From Crocosphaera sp. (GTDB lineage: Bacteria; Cyanobacteriota; Cyanobacteriia; Cyanobacteriales; Microcystaceae): a stretch of DNA of 36,381 nucleotides. Shown here one piece after another: positions 33,942 to 36,381 of this stretch. Each line of letters starts with the position of its first letter. Position 1 is the stretch's first letter. Location: NCBI GenBank assembly GCA_030065205.1, contig JASJDN010000033.1, forward strand, positions 1 to 36,381, written 5' to 3'. The position numbers and the translations under genes are program-made. The notes beneath the pieces are model-generated. The model made no database searches, was not told the origin of the DNA, and saw only the letters and a program-made list of their open reading frames with translations.

Positions 33942-34727
33942 ATGGGAAAAGAACCATTAATTGAACTCAGAGGGGTTTCCAAATCCTTTGGCAATCAGAT
34001 TATCTTAGATGAAATTGACTTAACTGTTTATCGCGGAGAAGCCCTGGTGATCATTGGTCCATCAGGTACGGGGAAATCGACTATTTTAAGGCTAATTGCC
34101 GGATTACTTCCCTTAGATAGTGGAGAAATTTATATTCAAGGAAAACGACGTAAAGGCATTATTGAAGACGGCCATCAACCGATGCGAATTGCCTTCGTCT
34201 TTCAACAAGCAGCGCTGTTTGACTCCCTTACTGTTGATGGGAATGTGGGCTTTTTTCTCTATGAGCATTCAAAACTGCCCCGTCCCCGTATTCGGGAATT
34301 AGTGGAAGCCAAACTGGCCATGGTGGGTTTACAGGGAATGAGCGATCGCTACCCTTCCCAACTCTCAGGAGGAATGAGAAAGCGAGTCAGTTTTGCTCGC
34401 GCCCTCATTGCCAATCCTGACGACCCCCTAGACGATCCGGAAATCGTCCTTTACGATGAACCGACGGCGGGACTTGATCCCATTTCTTCGACTGTCATAG
34501 AGGATTTAGTCAGACGCTTACAAAAAGCCCCTGGAGGCTGCGATACTTACGTAATGGTATCCCATCAGGATAGTACCATTCGCCGTACTGCCGATCGGGT
34601 CATTTTTCTCTATGGAGGTAAAATCCAATGGGAAGGAAATGTGGATGAAATTGACGATACTGGTAACCCTATCGTCCGACAGTTTTTTAATGCCAGTGTT
34701 AAAGGTCCGATTAAAGTCATTGATTAA
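33942..34727 (+). CDS. ABC transporter ATPase, MlaF/TGD3-like
   Basis: 261 residues. Walker A is GPSGTGKST, the Q-loop FVFQQAALFDSLTV, signature LSGGMRKRVSFARAL, Walker B IVLYDEPTAGLDP, H-loop VMVSHQDS. The LSGGM(R/K)KR form and the DSLTV segment are typical of the MlaF subgroup, which powers lipid trafficking between membranes. Its MCE-domain partner follows 86 bases downstream, matching a cyanobacterial MlaFD/TGD-type lipid transporter. The membrane permease (MlaE-like) is not in the window. Confidence 0.88.
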   Translation: MGKEPLIELRGVSKSFGNQIILDEIDLTVYRGEALVIIGPSGTGKSTILRLIAGLLPLDSGEIYIQGKRRKGIIEDGHQPMRIAFVFQQAALFDSLTVDGNVGFFLYEHSKLPRPRIRELVEAKLAMVGLQGMSDRYPSQLSGGMRKRVSFARALIANPDDPLDDPEIVLYDEPTAGLDPISSTVIEDLVRRLQKAPGGCDTYVMVSHQDSTIRRTADRVIFLYGGKIQWEGNVDEIDDTGNPIVRQFFNASVKGPIKVID

Positions 34728-34813
34728 TCATCTCCTTCTTTCCGTTTATTAAGTTATGGTAAGAGGGGAGTTGATTGAGTTAATCCCTAAGTGAGAGAGT
34801 GTGAGGCAAGACT

Positions 34814-36199
34814 ATGTTACGAATGCGAACCCTTCAAGAAGGCTCAGTGGGGCTATTTGCCCTGTTTGGTTTAATTATCTTTGGAGGCTTAGTGGTTTGG
34901 TTAAGAGGAGGGATTCTCGGCCAAAAAACCTATCAATTTTTTGCAGACTTCCAAGATGTCAGTGGTTTACAAATTGGGGCCCCGGTCCGTTATCGGGGAG
35001 TTGCCGTGGGCAAAATTTTAGGTCTGCAACCCAGTAGCAATGGGGTAACAGTAGCTTTAGAAATTTCTTCGACTGACTTGCGAATTCCCAAGGGTTCCAA
35101 GGTCCAAATTAACCGTTATGGTCTAATTGGGGAAGCTTCGGTGGATATTAGCCCATCGCGTACGTTATCCGAAACAGCATTAAACATTGACCCAACCAGT
35201 GAAGATTGTGCCGAAGTCGGGAAAATTCTCTGCAATAACGATGAAGTGATGGGAGAAACTGGATCACAATTGGTAGAAGCTTTGACCCGTTTGAGTAATG
35301 CTTATAGCGATCCTGAGTTTGTGGGTAATATGAACGCCGCTGCGAGAAATGTCGCCAAAGCAGGGGATAAAATTGCGACACTCTCCCAAGAAGTCACCCA
35401 ATTATCCAAGGCTGCACGGGGAGAAATTGGTGGGGTGAGCGATCTAATTAGTAGTGCCGATCAAGCGACTCAAGATGCCTCACAATTGATGCTTAATGTG
35501 AATACAGTGTTGTCAGAAAATCGCACTGATATCAATCGAACGGTACGCAGTGCAGCGAATTTGATGAGTAATTTAGATGGGTTAGTCTCTGAAAATAGAG
35601 GCAATATTGTTAATACGTTAGACAGTATCGAAAGAACCAGCGATCAAGTGCGTTTATTAGCCTTGAACTTTAACACAACCGTAGATCGACTCAATCAAGG
35701 AATTGATGAAATTGATATGGCAAAATTAGCCAACGATCTCGAACTTTTAATGGCTAATGCAGCCCAAACGGCACAAAATTTGCAAAATTTATCCCAATCT
35801 CTCAATGATCCTGAAGTGTTAGTAACGATTCAAAAAACCTTAGATTCTGCCCGCGTTACTTTTGAAAATACCCAAAAAATCACCTCTGACGTGGAAGAGT
35901 TAACCGGCGATCCTACCTTTAGAAAAAATATTCGTAAATTGATCGATGGACTCAGTAATTTAGTGGCTTATACTGAACAATTAGAACAACAAGTTTATGT
36001 GGGACAAGTGATTGAATCGGTTTCGGCTCAGGTTGAATATAGCTTACTCCCTCAAGAAAATTTAAAATCATTTTCTCCTGGGGAAAAAACGCCGACTCAA
36101 TTACCCAACCGTTTTTCAACGATTAAGAAACCTATGTCTAAAACTGAGAAAAATGTAATCTCGACTCTAGGGGAAAACCCTCAAGAAAAACAAAAATAA
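34814..36199 (+). CDS. MlaD-like MCE-domain protein
   Basis: 461 residues. An N-terminal membrane anchor (about 13-31, LFALFGLIIFGGLVVWLRG) is followed by an MCE domain (about 38-115, FFADFQDVSGLQIGAPVRYRGVAVGKI through RYGLIGEASVDI). A long helical region of heptad-like Asn/Leu-rich repeats spans about 150-400 (NLMSNLDGLVSENRGNIVNTL, for instance), then a polar tail. It should carry lipids across the periplasm for the ATPase encoded upstream. GTGAGG before ATG 34814 is a fair ribosome site. Confidence 0.87.
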   Translation: MLRMRTLQEGSVGLFALFGLIIFGGLVVWLRGGILGQKTYQFFADFQDVSGLQIGAPVRYRGVAVGKILGLQPSSNGVTVALEISSTDLRIPKGSKVQINRYGLIGEASVDISPSRTLSETALNIDPTSEDCAEVGKILCNNDEVMGETGSQLVEALTRLSNAYSDPEFVGNMNAAARNVAKAGDKIATLSQEVTQLSKAARGEIGGVSDLISSADQATQDASQLMLNVNTVLSENRTDINRTVRSAANLMSNLDGLVSENRGNIVNTLDSIERTSDQVRLLALNFNTTVDRLNQGIDEIDMAKLANDLELLMANAAQTAQNLQNLSQSLNDPEVLVTIQKTLDSARVTFENTQKITSDVEELTGDPTFRKNIRKLIDGLSNLVAYTEQLEQQVYVGQVIESVSAQVEYSLLPQENLKSFSPGEKTPTQLPNRFSTIKKPMSKTEKNVISTLGENPQEKQK

Positions 36200-36264
36200 A
36201 CTCCAGAGCGGAATTATTAATAGTTTCTTTGAGCCATTACCGAAAAACGCTCCTCTGTTGAGTC

Positions 36265-36290
36265 CCTAAAACCCTTATGAATCTTGGGTT
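36265..36290 (-). terminator. Possible terminator downstream of tRNA-Phe
   Basis: On the minus strand, AACCC and GGGTT form a short stem followed by a T-run, about 20-40 bases beyond the tRNA 3' end. The stem is only five base pairs. Confidence 0.35.
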
Positions 36291-36308
36291 ATACTGATTA
36301 TAGCTAGA

Positions 36309-36381
<73 letters not shown>

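Noticed and set aside
34728..34813. MlaE-like permease between the ABC ATPase and the MCE protein
   Set aside because: The gap is only 86 bases and holds no frame; the permease must be encoded elsewhere.

Overview
The window looks like a chromosomal segment of a low-GC unicellular cyanobacterium. Many copies of the HIP1 octamer GCGATCGC occur (for example near 3327, 7263, 7330, 30903, 31559 and 34342). The gene families are typical of cyanobacteria (Uma2 endonucleases, a DUF3285-like protein, cyanobacterial HPPD, MlaF/MlaD-like lipid transport). A Crocosphaera/Cyanothece-type genome is my best guess; this is inference.

Left flank (1-2675), minus strand: an RNA-guided nuclease gene iscB that runs off the left edge, preceded by a highly structured region that fits its omega (HEARO) RNA. 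Then come a Uma2-family endonuclease and a VapBC pair whose toxin has lost its middle.

Centre (2878-20345): a large accessory locus. One 1326-residue protein on the minus strand (AAA-like ATPase, three membrane segments, about 14 WD40-like blades) is divergent from a tight nine-gene plus-strand operon. The operon encodes a vWA lipoprotein, three small P-loop GTPase-like proteins, three paralogous scaffold proteins (two with a membrane segment and a peptidoglycan-binding-like C-terminus), a six-TM protein with an FHA-like tail, and a secreted, membrane-anchored vWA protein. By predicted topology, NTPases and paralogue heads face the cytoplasm, while vWA, propeller and wall-binding modules face out. 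It resembles, without obviously matching, the GTPase-centred NTP-dependent conflict systems predicted by comparative genomics. I consider it the best candidate for an undescribed system.

Middle right (20342-28541): an IS200/IS605 right-end relic closes the operon, followed by an AIM24-like protein, HPPD, an iron-type alcohol dehydrogenase, glyoxalase I, an MscS channel and a Tat-exported MBL-fold protein lacking the usual histidine motif. A decayed IS605-type element (tnpA truncated and frameshifted, tnpB with one in-frame stop) sits exactly in the stop codon of the pabA/trpG-like gene and appears to have split it from the MBL gene.

Right flank (28538-36381): housekeeping genes: pabA/trpG, dgkA, ybeY, a DUF3285-like protein, a TldE/PmbA-like protein, an unlisted 39-residue membrane peptide, a LapA-domain protein, aroQ, an MlaF-like ATPase, an MlaD-like protein and tRNA-Phe.
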